In this document: positions 8,449-15,514 of the stretch, in pieces
Numbering within the stretch: the stretch's first letter is position 1
Layout: the number at the start of each line of letters is the position of its first letter
The notes under the pieces: generated by a model
The model's database searches: none
Seen by the model: only the letters and a program-made list of their open reading frames with translations
What the model was told of the DNA's origin: nothing
Program-made: the position numbers and the translations under genes
Source: CAAGNP01 sp964611185
GTDB taxonomy: Bacteria > Bacteroidota > Bacteroidia > Bacteroidales > UBA932
DNA: 40,519 nucleotides
Direction of reading: 5' to 3'
NCBI GenBank assembly: GCA_964611185.1
Contig: CAZSXE010000020.1
Coordinates: forward strand, 1 to 40,519

Positions 8449-9177
8449 ATGGAAGAAAATTGGCTCGAAAGGACACGCTTATTGCTCTCGGAGGAGAAAC
8501 TTACCCGATTGCAGGATGCCTGTGTGGCAGTTATCGGACTTGGCGGAGTGGGAGCATTCGCAGCAGAGATGATAGCGAGGGCGGGGGTAGGAAATATGTT
8601 TATACTTGATTCGGATGTGGTCTCAGCGACCAATAAAAATCGGCAGTTGCTCGCTTTGGATTCCACTATTGGCGCCCCTAAGGCAATGTTAATGCAGAGT
8701 AGGCTTCTCGATATAAATCCTGCGTTGAAACTCACCATTTCCCGGGAGTACCTTACCCCTGAAAATGTGGATCGATTGCTCCCCGAGCGGATAGATTTTC
8801 TCATAGATGCCATTGATACTCTATCTCCAAAAATAGCACTAATCTCACATTGCGTCAGCCATAAAATACCTCTTGTCTCCTCTATGGGGGCTGGTGCCAA
8901 GTATGATGCCACCAAAATCAGAGCAGTGGATATTTCTAAATCGTTCAATTGTCCTCTTGCATATATGTTGAGGAAAAAATTGAGAAAAATCGGGATTAAT
9001 AAAGGCTTCAAAGTGGTTTTCTCCGAGGAGCTTCCCGATAGTGATGCTATTGTGCCGGTGGATGATGAAAGAAATAAGAAATCGCAGGTCGGCACGATTT
9101 CCTATCTGCCGGCAGTCTTTGGCTGTGTGTGCGCACAAGTGGCCATTTTGGATTTGTTGGAACGAAATGCCAAATAA
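8449..9177 (+). CDS. tcdA: tRNA threonylcarbamoyladenosine dehydratase TcdA (ThiF/E1-like)
   Basis: This 242-residue E1-like ATP-dependent enzyme should cyclise t6A37 to ct6A in tRNAs. The ATP-binding motif is GLGGVGAFAAEMIARAG (about residues 30-46), followed by the ThiF-type NKNRQ (62-66) and IDAIDT further on. The element FNCPLAYMLRKKLRK and the following VVFSEE match the TcdA/CsdL group rather than ThiF or MoeB, and there are no CxxC zinc pairs. Its last codons and stop lie within a 23-bp sequence that is repeated 1.27 kb downstream, so an insertion appears to have landed exactly at the 3' end without breaking the gene. Confidence 0.9.
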   Translation: MEENWLERTRLLLSEEKLTRLQDACVAVIGLGGVGAFAAEMIARAGVGNMFILDSDVVSATNKNRQLLALDSTIGAPKAMLMQSRLLDINPALKLTISREYLTPENVDRLLPERIDFLIDAIDTLSPKIALISHCVSHKIPLVSSMGAGAKYDATKIRAVDISKSFNCPLAYMLRKKLRKIGINKGFKVVFSEELPDSDAIVPVDDERNKKSQVGTISYLPAVFGCVCAQVAILDLLERNAK

Positions 9178-9186
9178 ACAGTTTAT
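9164..9186 (+). repeat. 23-bp direct repeat, left copy
   Basis: The sequence starts GAAATGCC and ends ACAGTTTAT. It is identical over 23 bp to 10434-10456 and the identity stops at both edges. It contains the last codons and stop of tcdA and the 13-nt inverted repeat ATAAACAGTTTAT. The two copies bracket the DUF1016 gene. Confidence 0.92.
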
Positions 9187-9330
9187 GATGAAATCAAAGA
9201 TTAATCTTACACTCTTTTTGCCGCTCAATACTTTGATATTTTAATTGATTATGTGGATATTACAGAATAAGAAATAATCATGTAACTTTACAATCTTGAA
9301 TTTATTAATAATATCGGTAAGCAGTAAGAA

Positions 9331-10419
9331 ATGAGCAAGACTATAAATATATTGGATAAAGATTACTTGCGATGGGTTCAGGACCTATGCAAGCGTTATC
9401 GCCAAAGCCAAATAAAGGCTGCGGTACAAGTAAATAAAGAAATGCTTCGTTTCTATTGGGAATTAGGACGGGACATTATTGAGTTTCATGCAGAGAAATG
9501 CTGGGGAGACAAGGTTATGAGCCGTTTGTCTGTTGATTTGCGCGATGCTATGCCAGGTGTGTCAGGTCTTACCCAGCGTAATATCTATTATTGCAAACAA
9601 TTTTATCTATTATTTTCGCCCATGCTCGAAAATTTGCCCCAGTCTAAGGCAAAATCATCGGATGAAATATTGCCCCAGCTTGAGGCACAATTAGAGACTG
9701 ACATTTTTTGTGTGCCGTGGGGTCACCATAAACTATTGATAGATAAATGCTCAGACAATCTTGAAAAGGCGGTATTCTATCTTCGCCAAACCGTGGAAAA
9801 TGGGTGGAGTCGTTCACTGCTGCTCAATTATATAAATACCAACTTGTTTGAACGACAAGGTAAAGCATTGACCAATTTCCAAAATACTCTCCCCGATATT
9901 GATAGTGAATTGGCGCATGAATTGACCAAAGACCCATACGATTTTGCATTTACAGATATCACGCAGCCTTATAATGAGCACATTCTTAAAGATGCACTGC
10001 TCAATAATATTACTCGATTTCTTACAGAATTGGGAACAGGATTTGCTTATGTTGGCAAGGAATATCGTTTACAAATCGGCAAAACGGAAAATTTCATTGA
10101 CCTGCTCTTCTATAATCTTAATCTATCTTGCTATGTGGTGATAGAAGTGAAAATCGGTAAGTTTGAATTTGCAGATGTAGGACAATTAGGAGGTTATGTG
10201 GTAGCTTGCAATCATATTCTTCGTAAAGATGGACGGGATAATCCGACTATCGGTCTGCTCATTTGTAAGGAGAAAGATCGAATACAGGCGCAATATGCAC
10301 TTGAATCAAGCAGTCAGCCTATTGGAATATCAGAATATGAACTCGAAAAATTTTACCCTGAAAAAATAGAAGGGACTATTCCTACCATCGAAGAGATTGA
10401 AGCTAAGTTGAGTGAATAA
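9331..10419 (+). CDS. PDDEXK nuclease domain protein, DUF1016/YhcG family
   Basis: This 362-residue protein has the YhcG two-part layout. The N-terminal DUF1016_N helical domain (about 10-185) includes NKEMLRFYWELGRDI, GLTQRNIYYCKQFY and VPWGHHKLLIDK. The C-terminal PDDEXK domain includes FIDLLFYN with Asp257, then VVIEVK with Glu272 and Lys274, and a downstream QLGGYV (Gln285). All predicted catalytic residues are present, so it should be active on DNA, although the biological target of this family is unknown. The family is often found near restriction systems or alone in variable positions. Here it is alone, flanked by 23-bp direct repeats, with arginine codon use unlike its neighbours. No partner gene is visible. 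Confidence 0.9.
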   Translation: MSKTINILDKDYLRWVQDLCKRYRQSQIKAAVQVNKEMLRFYWELGRDIIEFHAEKCWGDKVMSRLSVDLRDAMPGVSGLTQRNIYYCKQFYLLFSPMLENLPQSKAKSSDEILPQLEAQLETDIFCVPWGHHKLLIDKCSDNLEKAVFYLRQTVENGWSRSLLLNYINTNLFERQGKALTNFQNTLPDIDSELAHELTKDPYDFAFTDITQPYNEHILKDALLNNITRFLTELGTGFAYVGKEYRLQIGKTENFIDLLFYNLNLSCYVVIEVKIGKFEFADVGQLGGYVVACNHILRKDGRDNPTIGLLICKEKDRIQAQYALESSSQPIGISEYELEKFYPEKIEGTIPTIEEIEAKLSE

Positions 10420-10433
10420 TAAGTTATCACAGA

Positions 10434-10456
10434 GAAATGCCAAATAAACAGTTTAT
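10434..10456 (+). repeat. 23-bp direct repeat, right copy
   Basis: It is identical to 9164-9186, including the 13-nt inverted repeat ATAAACAGTTTAT. It follows the nuclease stop codon by 14 nt and is followed directly by the promoter region of the next gene. Confidence 0.92.
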
Positions 10457-10469
10457 ATAGTTTTTTTAT

Positions 10470-10477
10470 TATATTTG
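10470..10477 (+). promoter_or_regulatory. -7 box before the GNAT-like gene
   Basis: TATATTTG fits TAnnTTTG, 20 nt before the ATG at 10498 and just outside the right 23-bp repeat. It probably belonged to this gene before the insertion. Confidence 0.5.
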
Positions 10478-10497
10478 TACCATAAACTTATTATTTA

Positions 10498-11616
10498 ATG
10501 ATTTTTAATATTCGAGAGGTAAATACTTCGTCAGACCTTAAAAGATTTCTCAGATTTACGGATAAACACTATAAAAACTGTCCGCAATGGGTGCCGGGAC
10601 TTCATTCTGATGAAAAATCTATTTTCACCAAATCTCCCTGCCTTGACTATTGCAAGTTAAAGATGTGGATTGTTTGTAAGGAATCGGGTGAGGTAGCGGG
10701 AAGGGTGGCCGGCATTATAAATCCGAGATATAATGAGATTTACAAAACTAAAAGGGCTCGTTTCGGGTGGATTGAATTCGAGGAAGATTTTGAAATTGCG
10801 AAACTTTTGCTCTTTACGGCTGAGAATTGGGCAAAAAGCGAGGGGATGGAGGAGATACACGGCCCTCTTGGATATAATACATGGTATAAGCAGGGGATGC
10901 TGGTCGATGGTTTTCAAAATACTCCGCAGTCGAATTGCATCTATAACTATCCTTATTATCCCCAATATATCGAAAGGCTTGGATATGTAAAAGAAGCCGA
11001 TTGGATTCAGTATCAGCTCAATGCATCTCAGGGTGTCTCGGAAAAGCTTAAACGCATTTCCGATATGCTGCTTAATAGGTATCCTCTTAAGGTGGTGGAT
11101 ATTAGAGAGTTAAGAAGGCATGCGGATATTGCCGATATGTTTTTCAAAAATTATAACGAAACATTCAGCACTGTGCATAATTTCGTCCCTCTCACGCAGA
11201 GAGAGGTGGAAGTGCTTGGTAAGAAGTATATCAATATGCTCAAGCCTGAGCTTAACTGCTTTGTTATGGACGATAAGGGGATAGTAGCTGCTTACGGGAT
11301 TTGTTTCCCATCTCTGTCTCAGGCATATAAAAAAGCTCACGGAAAACTTTTCCCTTTCGGATGGTTTCACATACTAAGAGGCTATTTTCATTACGATATT
11401 ATCGATTTGATGATGGTAGGGGCGGATCCTCACTGGAAATCAAAAGGTGTATCGGCCATATTTCACAATCATTTGGCTGCCAATTTTTCACGAAAGGGGA
11501 TAAAATATGCTATTACCAACCCTCAGATTGAAGATAACAGTGCCGTAAAAGTTTGGGATTCGTATTCGGAGAAAGAGTTGCACGCAAGGAGAAGATGCTA
11601 TATTAAAACATTATAA
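10498..11616 (+). CDS. GNAT-like N-acetyltransferase-fold protein
   Basis: This 372-residue protein has no signal or membrane segment. It resembles a Bacteroidota family with two GNAT-like halves. The first half (about 1-170) has the strand VCKESGEVAGRVAGIINP and the segment EEIHGPLGYNTWYKQGMLVDGF. The second half has FVMDDKGIVAAYGICFPS and DLMMVGADPHWKSKGVSAIFHNHL, where a normal GNAT would hold its pyrophosphate-binding R/QxxGxG/A loop; here that loop is only approximate. No substrate can be proposed. It has its own -7 box and is followed after 23 nt by the hydrogenase accessory genes, so it may be read into them, though no functional link is evident. Confidence 0.7.
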   Translation: MIFNIREVNTSSDLKRFLRFTDKHYKNCPQWVPGLHSDEKSIFTKSPCLDYCKLKMWIVCKESGEVAGRVAGIINPRYNEIYKTKRARFGWIEFEEDFEIAKLLLFTAENWAKSEGMEEIHGPLGYNTWYKQGMLVDGFQNTPQSNCIYNYPYYPQYIERLGYVKEADWIQYQLNASQGVSEKLKRISDMLLNRYPLKVVDIRELRRHADIADMFFKNYNETFSTVHNFVPLTQREVEVLGKKYINMLKPELNCFVMDDKGIVAAYGICFPSLSQAYKKAHGKLFPFGWFHILRGYFHYDIIDLMMVGADPHWKSKGVSAIFHNHLAANFSRKGIKYAITNPQIEDNSAVKVWDSYSEKELHARRRCYIKTL

Positions 11617-11639
11617 TAATTAACCGTAATATATTTTTT

Positions 11640-11984
11640 ATGAAACTGAAAGAAATTTGTTCTCTTGTAGATGGCCAGGTAGTTGCCGGAGAATCAAAAA
11701 TGGATGAAAATGTTGATTTTGCATTTGCATCCGATCTTATGAGTGATGTCCTGACTATCAGAGTCAATAACTTCCTTTTGATTACAGGACTTGCCAATAT
11801 TCAGTCTATCAGGACAGCTGAGATGTCTGATGTAAAGTATGTTTTGTTTGCGAGGGGTAAAAAAGTGACTGATGAGATGCTTGAACTTGCAAATGAGAAT
11901 GATATGGTCATTATGATAACAAGTTTCTCAATGTTCAAAACATCCGGTGTTTTATATGGGGCCGGTTTGAAACCTGTTTATTAA
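11640..11984 (+). CDS. DRTGG-domain protein (hydrogenase accessory block, copy 1)
   Basis: This 114-residue single-domain protein starts MKLKEICSLVDGQVVAG, typical of DRTGG domains, which are found in phosphotransacetylase-like and CBS-containing regulators. The core carries ASDLMSDVL and a final alpha/beta unit with VIMITSFSMFKTSGVLY. The literal DRTGG tetrad is not present. Its sister at 13797-14132 shares the SDLxSDV element and overall layout. DRTGG proteins beside HATPase and [FeFe]-hydrogenase genes occur in Clostridia and Thermotogae, which supports a regulatory or ligand-binding role, but the ligand is unknown. The stop is 1 nt before the RsbW-like gene. Confidence 0.8.
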   Translation: MKLKEICSLVDGQVVAGESKMDENVDFAFASDLMSDVLTIRVNNFLLITGLANIQSIRTAEMSDVKYVLFARGKKVTDEMLELANENDMVIMITSFSMFKTSGVLYGAGLKPVY

Positions 11985-11985
11985 C

Positions 11986-12396
11986 ATGAGACTTGTCTAT
12001 AATGTCGAAGGGGGTGATTTTACCAGAGCCGGATATGCTTCTTCTCAGATTAAGAAGACACTCAAGCAGCTCGGGGTGGATTCATCTGTGATAAAAAGGG
12101 TAGTAGTGGCTCTATATGAAGCAGAAGTGAATATTGTCGCTCATGCTTACAAGGGGGTTATCACTGCCGATATAGATTCTGATGGTATTCATGTCGATCT
12201 TGCCGATCAGGGGCCAGGAATACCAGATATAGACAAAGCTATGATAAAAGGTTTTTCGACCGCTTCTCCGGAGGTGAGAGAGATGGGTTTCGGCGCAGGA
12301 ATGGGACTGCCGAATATTAAAGATAATGCCGATGAACTAAGGATAGAATCGAAAGTAGGTGTGGGTACTACTTTACATATTTATATTAAGTTTTAA
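11986..12396 (+). CDS. RsbW-like HATPase (anti-sigma-factor-type serine kinase fold)
   Basis: This 136-residue protein is a stand-alone GHKL ATPase domain. The N-box is VVVALYEAEVNIVAHAY (about residues 38-54), the G1 box is DLADQGPGI (about 71-79) and the G2 region is MGFGAGMGLPNIK (about 100-112), ending in the strand GTTLHIYIKF. It resembles anti-sigma serine/threonine kinases such as RsbW and SpoIIAB, but no sigma factor, STAS antagonist or PP2C phosphatase gene is nearby. Its partner may therefore be a hydrogenase-block protein. Spacing is 1 nt from the DRTGG gene and 15 nt to the hydrogenase-like gene, so co-transcription is very likely. Confidence 0.85.
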   Translation: MRLVYNVEGGDFTRAGYASSQIKKTLKQLGVDSSVIKRVVVALYEAEVNIVAHAYKGVITADIDSDGIHVDLADQGPGIPDIDKAMIKGFSTASPEVREMGFGAGMGLPNIKDNADELRIESKVGVGTTLHIYIKF

Positions 12397-12411
12397 ATAT
12401 CTTATGCCACT

Positions 12412-13776
12412 ATGATACACAATACAACACACAGAGCACTTGAAATCCAGCACGAAGTCTGCATAGGATGTTCTCATTGCATAAAAGTCTGCCCGACAGA
12501 AGCTCTAAGAGTTTCGGGTGGAAAAGCTCTATTGTATGCTGACTGGTGTATAGATTGCGGCGAATGTTTTAGAATATGCCCCAACAGGGCTATTCGTGTC
12601 GTAGATGATGACTTTCAGCGTATTTATGATTATTCTTACAGAGTTCTTCTTGTTCCTGCCGTTTTTTATGCTCAATTCGAGGAGAGCATCCCTCGCAATA
12701 CCATAAATCAAATCCTAAGCGACTTGGGATTTTCTGAGATCTGCACAGTCGAGCAGAGTGTGGACAGTCTCGTAAGTGAAATTAATAAATATGTGCAGGA
12801 GTCAAAAGAGAAGCCGGTTATATCTTCTTTCTGCCCCGCTGTCATCCGTCTTATTCAGGTCCGTTTTCCTGCCTTGATAGATAAAATCATGCTTTTGATA
12901 CCTCCCCTCGAAGTGACAGCACAGTATTATAAAAGAAAGTTTGAAGCAGAGGGTCGGAACGAGGAGGATCTCGGACTTTTCTATCTGACCCCTTGTATCG
13001 GAAAAATAGCTGCCGTAAAGTCTCCTGTGGGGGGGTATGTCTCCCCATTGAACGGAGTTATAAATATGGATTATATCTACAACAAGGTTCTGCTTGCTTA
13101 TAAAAATAAAAATTACGGTACCTCTTATATGGAGGTAAATAGTGAAATATCTTCAAAAGGGGCTCTGTGGCCTACCACGGGAGGAGAAGCCGCTTGTATC
13201 GAAGGGCGTTCTCTGGCTATCGACGGGATGCAGAATGTTATCGAATTTCTTGAAAAACTTGAAAATGACGAAATAGAAGATGGTGTTGATTACCTCGAAC
13301 TCAGGGGGTGCGATGAGTCCTGTGCCGGAGGAATTCTCCTCCAAAACAACAGATTTCTGATAGCGGATTATTTACGAAGAATAGCGAAGAAATACCCCGA
13401 AACGCACAATCTTCAAGATGAGTACAATAAATTTTGTTCCGCATATATCCACATGGACGAAGTTGAGCCTCGCTCAATGGTAAAATACGATAAGAATATC
13501 GACAAGGCGATAAAAAAGATGGAGATGGCTCACAGAATAAGAACGATTTTGCCAGATATTGATTGCGGTGCTTGCGGAGCACCAAGCTGTGAAGCCCTCG
13601 CTGCTGATATTGTGAGAGACGATGCTTCTCTGAATAATTGCATTTTTATGCAGGCACGGTTTGAAAAAGAGGGTTCTCTTCCACTACTCGATGCTATTTC
13701 CCTTATGGAAAATGTTTGGGGTAAAGATCGTTTTATCAATAAAGAAAGAGAAGAACACTCTGAAGATAAAGAATAA
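12412..13776 (+). CDS. [FeFe]-hydrogenase-like iron-sulfur protein, probable sensory (group D-like) type
   Basis: This 454-residue protein has an N-terminal 2x[4Fe-4S] ferredoxin domain (Cys17/20/23/27 and Cys46/49/52/56) and an H-cluster-like domain. A C-terminal 4Fe-4S domain of the CGACGxPxC type follows (Cys385/388/393/410). The H-cluster loops are altered. L1 reads SSFCP (Cys141) instead of TSCCP, so the proton-relay Cys is Phe. L2 reads TPCIGK (Cys195) without the usual ExxE continuation, and L3 reads GCDESCAGG (Cys300, Cys304). All four cluster-ligand cysteines remain. This matches what is known of putative sensory group C/D enzymes. There is no PAS or kinase domain; the two separate HATPases nearby could supply output. 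It is unlikely to be the main H2 catalyst, since HydA is encoded downstream. Confidence 0.85.
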   Translation: MIHNTTHRALEIQHEVCIGCSHCIKVCPTEALRVSGGKALLYADWCIDCGECFRICPNRAIRVVDDDFQRIYDYSYRVLLVPAVFYAQFEESIPRNTINQILSDLGFSEICTVEQSVDSLVSEINKYVQESKEKPVISSFCPAVIRLIQVRFPALIDKIMLLIPPLEVTAQYYKRKFEAEGRNEEDLGLFYLTPCIGKIAAVKSPVGGYVSPLNGVINMDYIYNKVLLAYKNKNYGTSYMEVNSEISSKGALWPTTGGEAACIEGRSLAIDGMQNVIEFLEKLENDEIEDGVDYLELRGCDESCAGGILLQNNRFLIADYLRRIAKKYPETHNLQDEYNKFCSAYIHMDEVEPRSMVKYDKNIDKAIKKMEMAHRIRTILPDIDCGACGAPSCEALAADIVRDDASLNNCIFMQARFEKEGSLPLLDAISLMENVWGKDRFINKEREEHSEDKE

Positions 13777-13796
13777 TCATCTAAAATTATAATAAA

Positions 13797-14132
13797 ATGA
13801 AAGTTAGAGAAATTGTCAATAAACTCGGACTTGAAGTTTTCTCGGGAGAAAAGGGTCTTGATAAAGAGATAACCGGCGGTTATGTTTCGGACCTTTTGTC
13901 TGATGTAATGGGGTTTGCACAAGAGGGCAATATTTGGATAACACTTCAGACTCATAAGAATATTATGGCCATAGCTACCTTGAAGGAGCTTTCTGCTGTA
14001 ATATTGGTAAAGGGATTGAAACCTGAAGCAGATGCGATGGAGGTTTCCAACGAAGAAGATATTCCGATACTCGGAACGGGAAAACACACCTTTGAATTAG
14101 TGGGAACCATCTACGACCTCATTAAACAATAA
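13797..14132 (+). CDS. DRTGG-domain protein (copy 2)
   Basis: This 111-residue single-domain protein starts MKVREIVNKLGLEVFSGE and carries YVSDLLSDVMGFA, AVILVKGLKPEADAM and a final IPILGTGKHTFELVGTIY. It is paralogous to the gene at 11640-11984 (same length class and the same SDLxSDV element). The pair flanks the RsbW-like and hydrogenase-like genes, suggesting two non-identical subunits or sensors of one regulatory device. The ligand is unknown. It sits 20 nt after the hydrogenase-like gene and 8 nt before the PHP gene. Confidence 0.8.
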   Translation: MKVREIVNKLGLEVFSGEKGLDKEITGGYVSDLLSDVMGFAQEGNIWITLQTHKNIMAIATLKELSAVILVKGLKPEADAMEVSNEEDIPILGTGKHTFELVGTIYDLIKQ

Positions 14133-14140
14133 TCATCGAT

Positions 14141-14890
14141 ATGATTCCTTTTAAAGCGGATTTGCATAACCATACGGTGCTCTCGCCGTGTGGTGACTTG
14201 GAGATGACACCTAAGTTTATCATCTCTACCGCCGCCAAAAAAGGTTACGATATAATAGGGATAACTGACCACAATACTACCCTTCAAGGGAGGGAAATAA
14301 GGCGTATTGTGGGGGGAGGCGAGCCGTATATTCTTTGTGGAGCAGAGGTTACATCCAAGGAGGAGGCTCATTGCCTTGTTTTTGTGGATGGAGAAGATAA
14401 TCTCAATATCCTGCAAAAGTATCTTGAAGATCATCTTCCGAAAATACCGAATAATGTGGATGTGTTTGGTTATCAGCTTCTTGTAAATGAAGACGAGGAG
14501 GTCTTGAAAGAAGAGGAGTTTCTCCTTATTTCGGCAATAGATCAGACCGTAGATGAAATTGCCGCTTTTGCACACTCTCTCGGCGGTGTTTTCATACCTG
14601 CTCATATCGATAAGATGCAGAATTCTATCATCTCTCAGCTCGGATTTATTCCACCGGATCTTCCGTTCGACGCACTTGAGTTTTCAAAAAGGTGCGATAT
14701 TGAATCGTTTCTCGAAAAGAATAAATATATAAAAAAATTAAATGCCTCTTTCATACGGAGTTCAGATGCTCATTACCCCGATGATTTCGGGAGATGCTGC
14801 ACATTTTTCAATATGCAGAATCGCACTTTCGATGAGATAAAAAGAGCCTTACACGGTGAAGAGGGCAGATTTGTAGAAATAAAAGATTAA
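14141..14890 (+). CDS. PHP-domain metal-dependent phosphoesterase
   Basis: This 249-residue protein has the PHP fold. Motif 1 is ADLHNHTVLSPCGDLEM (about residues 5-21), motif 2 is GITDHNTT (about 41-48), motif 3 contains AHSLGGVFIPAHIDK, and the last motif is SSDAHYPDDFG. The metal-binding His and Asp residues are intact, so phosphatase or nuclease activity is likely. The substrate is unknown; PHP proteins act on histidinol phosphate, nucleotides or nucleic acids. It sits between DRTGG and HATPase genes (gaps of 8 and 3 nt) in the hydrogenase accessory block, and PHP genes occur in the same company in clostridial and Thermotoga hydrogenase loci. Confidence 0.88.
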   Translation: MIPFKADLHNHTVLSPCGDLEMTPKFIISTAAKKGYDIIGITDHNTTLQGREIRRIVGGGEPYILCGAEVTSKEEAHCLVFVDGEDNLNILQKYLEDHLPKIPNNVDVFGYQLLVNEDEEVLKEEEFLLISAIDQTVDEIAAFAHSLGGVFIPAHIDKMQNSIISQLGFIPPDLPFDALEFSKRCDIESFLEKNKYIKKLNASFIRSSDAHYPDDFGRCCTFFNMQNRTFDEIKRALHGEEGRFVEIKD

Positions 14891-14893
14891 ACT

Positions 14894-15439
14894 ATGAACG
14901 ATCTTGCAATGCATATATTGGACATCGTCCAAAATTCCATCAGTGCGGGGGCTACCCTTATTGTTATCGTAGTAGAGGAGAATATTAAAGAGGATATTCT
15001 CATTATCTCTATACAGGATAACGGAAAGGGGATGTCTCAAGAGCAGGTGTTAAAACTTGCAGATCCTTTTTTTACCTCTCGCACTACAAGAAAGGTGGGA
15101 ATGGGGATTCCGCTGCTGAAACAGAGTGCCATGCAGAGCGGGGGAGATGTCAATATCGAATCGCAGGTGGGAAAGGGTACTGTCGTGAAAGCGACATTCG
15201 GATACTCCAATATTGACCGTCCTCCTCTGGGAGATGTGTCGAATGCGGTGATACTCCTCGTATCTTCTAATCCGGATATAGATTTCGTGTTCAAATATAG
15301 CTATAACGGGGAAGAATATGTGTTTGATACGAAAGAAATTAAAGAGGTTCTTGACGGACTTCCTCTTAATAATCCGACAGTTATAAAATCTCTTTATGAA
15401 ATGGTAACAGAAAATGTGAATTCGTTAAAAAATTCTTAG
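14894..15439 (+). CDS. Stand-alone histidine-kinase-type HATPase protein
   Basis: This 181-residue protein begins directly with a GHKL ATPase domain. The N-box is ILDIVQNSISAGA (about residues 7-19), the G1 box DNGKGM (about 42-47), the F-box DPFFTSR and the G2 box GMGIPLLKQSA (about 69-79), then GKGTVVKATF. It lacks a dimerisation/phosphoacceptor (HisKA) domain and any transmembrane part. A short alpha/beta C-terminal extension (about 105-181) is unfamiliar. It could phosphorylate or sequester a partner; no response regulator lies nearby. It is the last gene of the accessory block; the core hydrogenase operon starts 75 nt later with its own -7 box. Confidence 0.85.
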   Translation: MNDLAMHILDIVQNSISAGATLIVIVVEENIKEDILIISIQDNGKGMSQEQVLKLADPFFTSRTTRKVGMGIPLLKQSAMQSGGDVNIESQVGKGTVVKATFGYSNIDRPPLGDVSNAVILLVSSNPDIDFVFKYSYNGEEYVFDTKEIKEVLDGLPLNNPTVIKSLYEMVTENVNSLKNS

Positions 15440-15448
15440 ATTTTTTCA

Positions 15449-15456
15449 TATATTTG
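15449..15456 (+). promoter_or_regulatory. -7 box of the core hydrogenase operon
   Basis: TATATTTG fits TAnnTTTG, 58 nt before the first core gene (15515), in an AT-rich 75-nt spacer. The leader of about 50 nt is longer than at other genes here and could hold a control site, but I see no strong hairpin in it. Confidence 0.5.
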
Positions 15457-15514
15457 CAAATTATTATTATAAATATTAAAAATATTTTATTTAACCAATA
15501 TTAACTGTTATTTT

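Larger units (their letters stand above)
9187..10456. mobile_element. Putative single-gene insert carrying a DUF1016 nuclease
   Basis: The 1270-bp unit (insert plus one repeat copy) lies between two identical 23-bp repeats. Removing it restores a simple arrangement: tcdA stop, short spacer, -7 box TATATTTG and the next gene. The only gene inside is the PDDEXK nuclease. I see no transposase, integrase, reverse transcriptase or terminal inverted repeats. The nuclease gene uses only CGN codons for its 16 arginines by my count, whereas tcdA and the next gene use many AGA/AGG. Calling it mobile is an inference; the repeats and codon difference are visible. Confidence 0.55.

Noticed and set aside
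9187..10433. Terminal inverted repeats or a transposase inside the nuclease insert
   Set aside because: I compared both inner ends and found no matching inverted ends; the only gene is the DUF1016 nuclease, so it was not called an insertion sequence.
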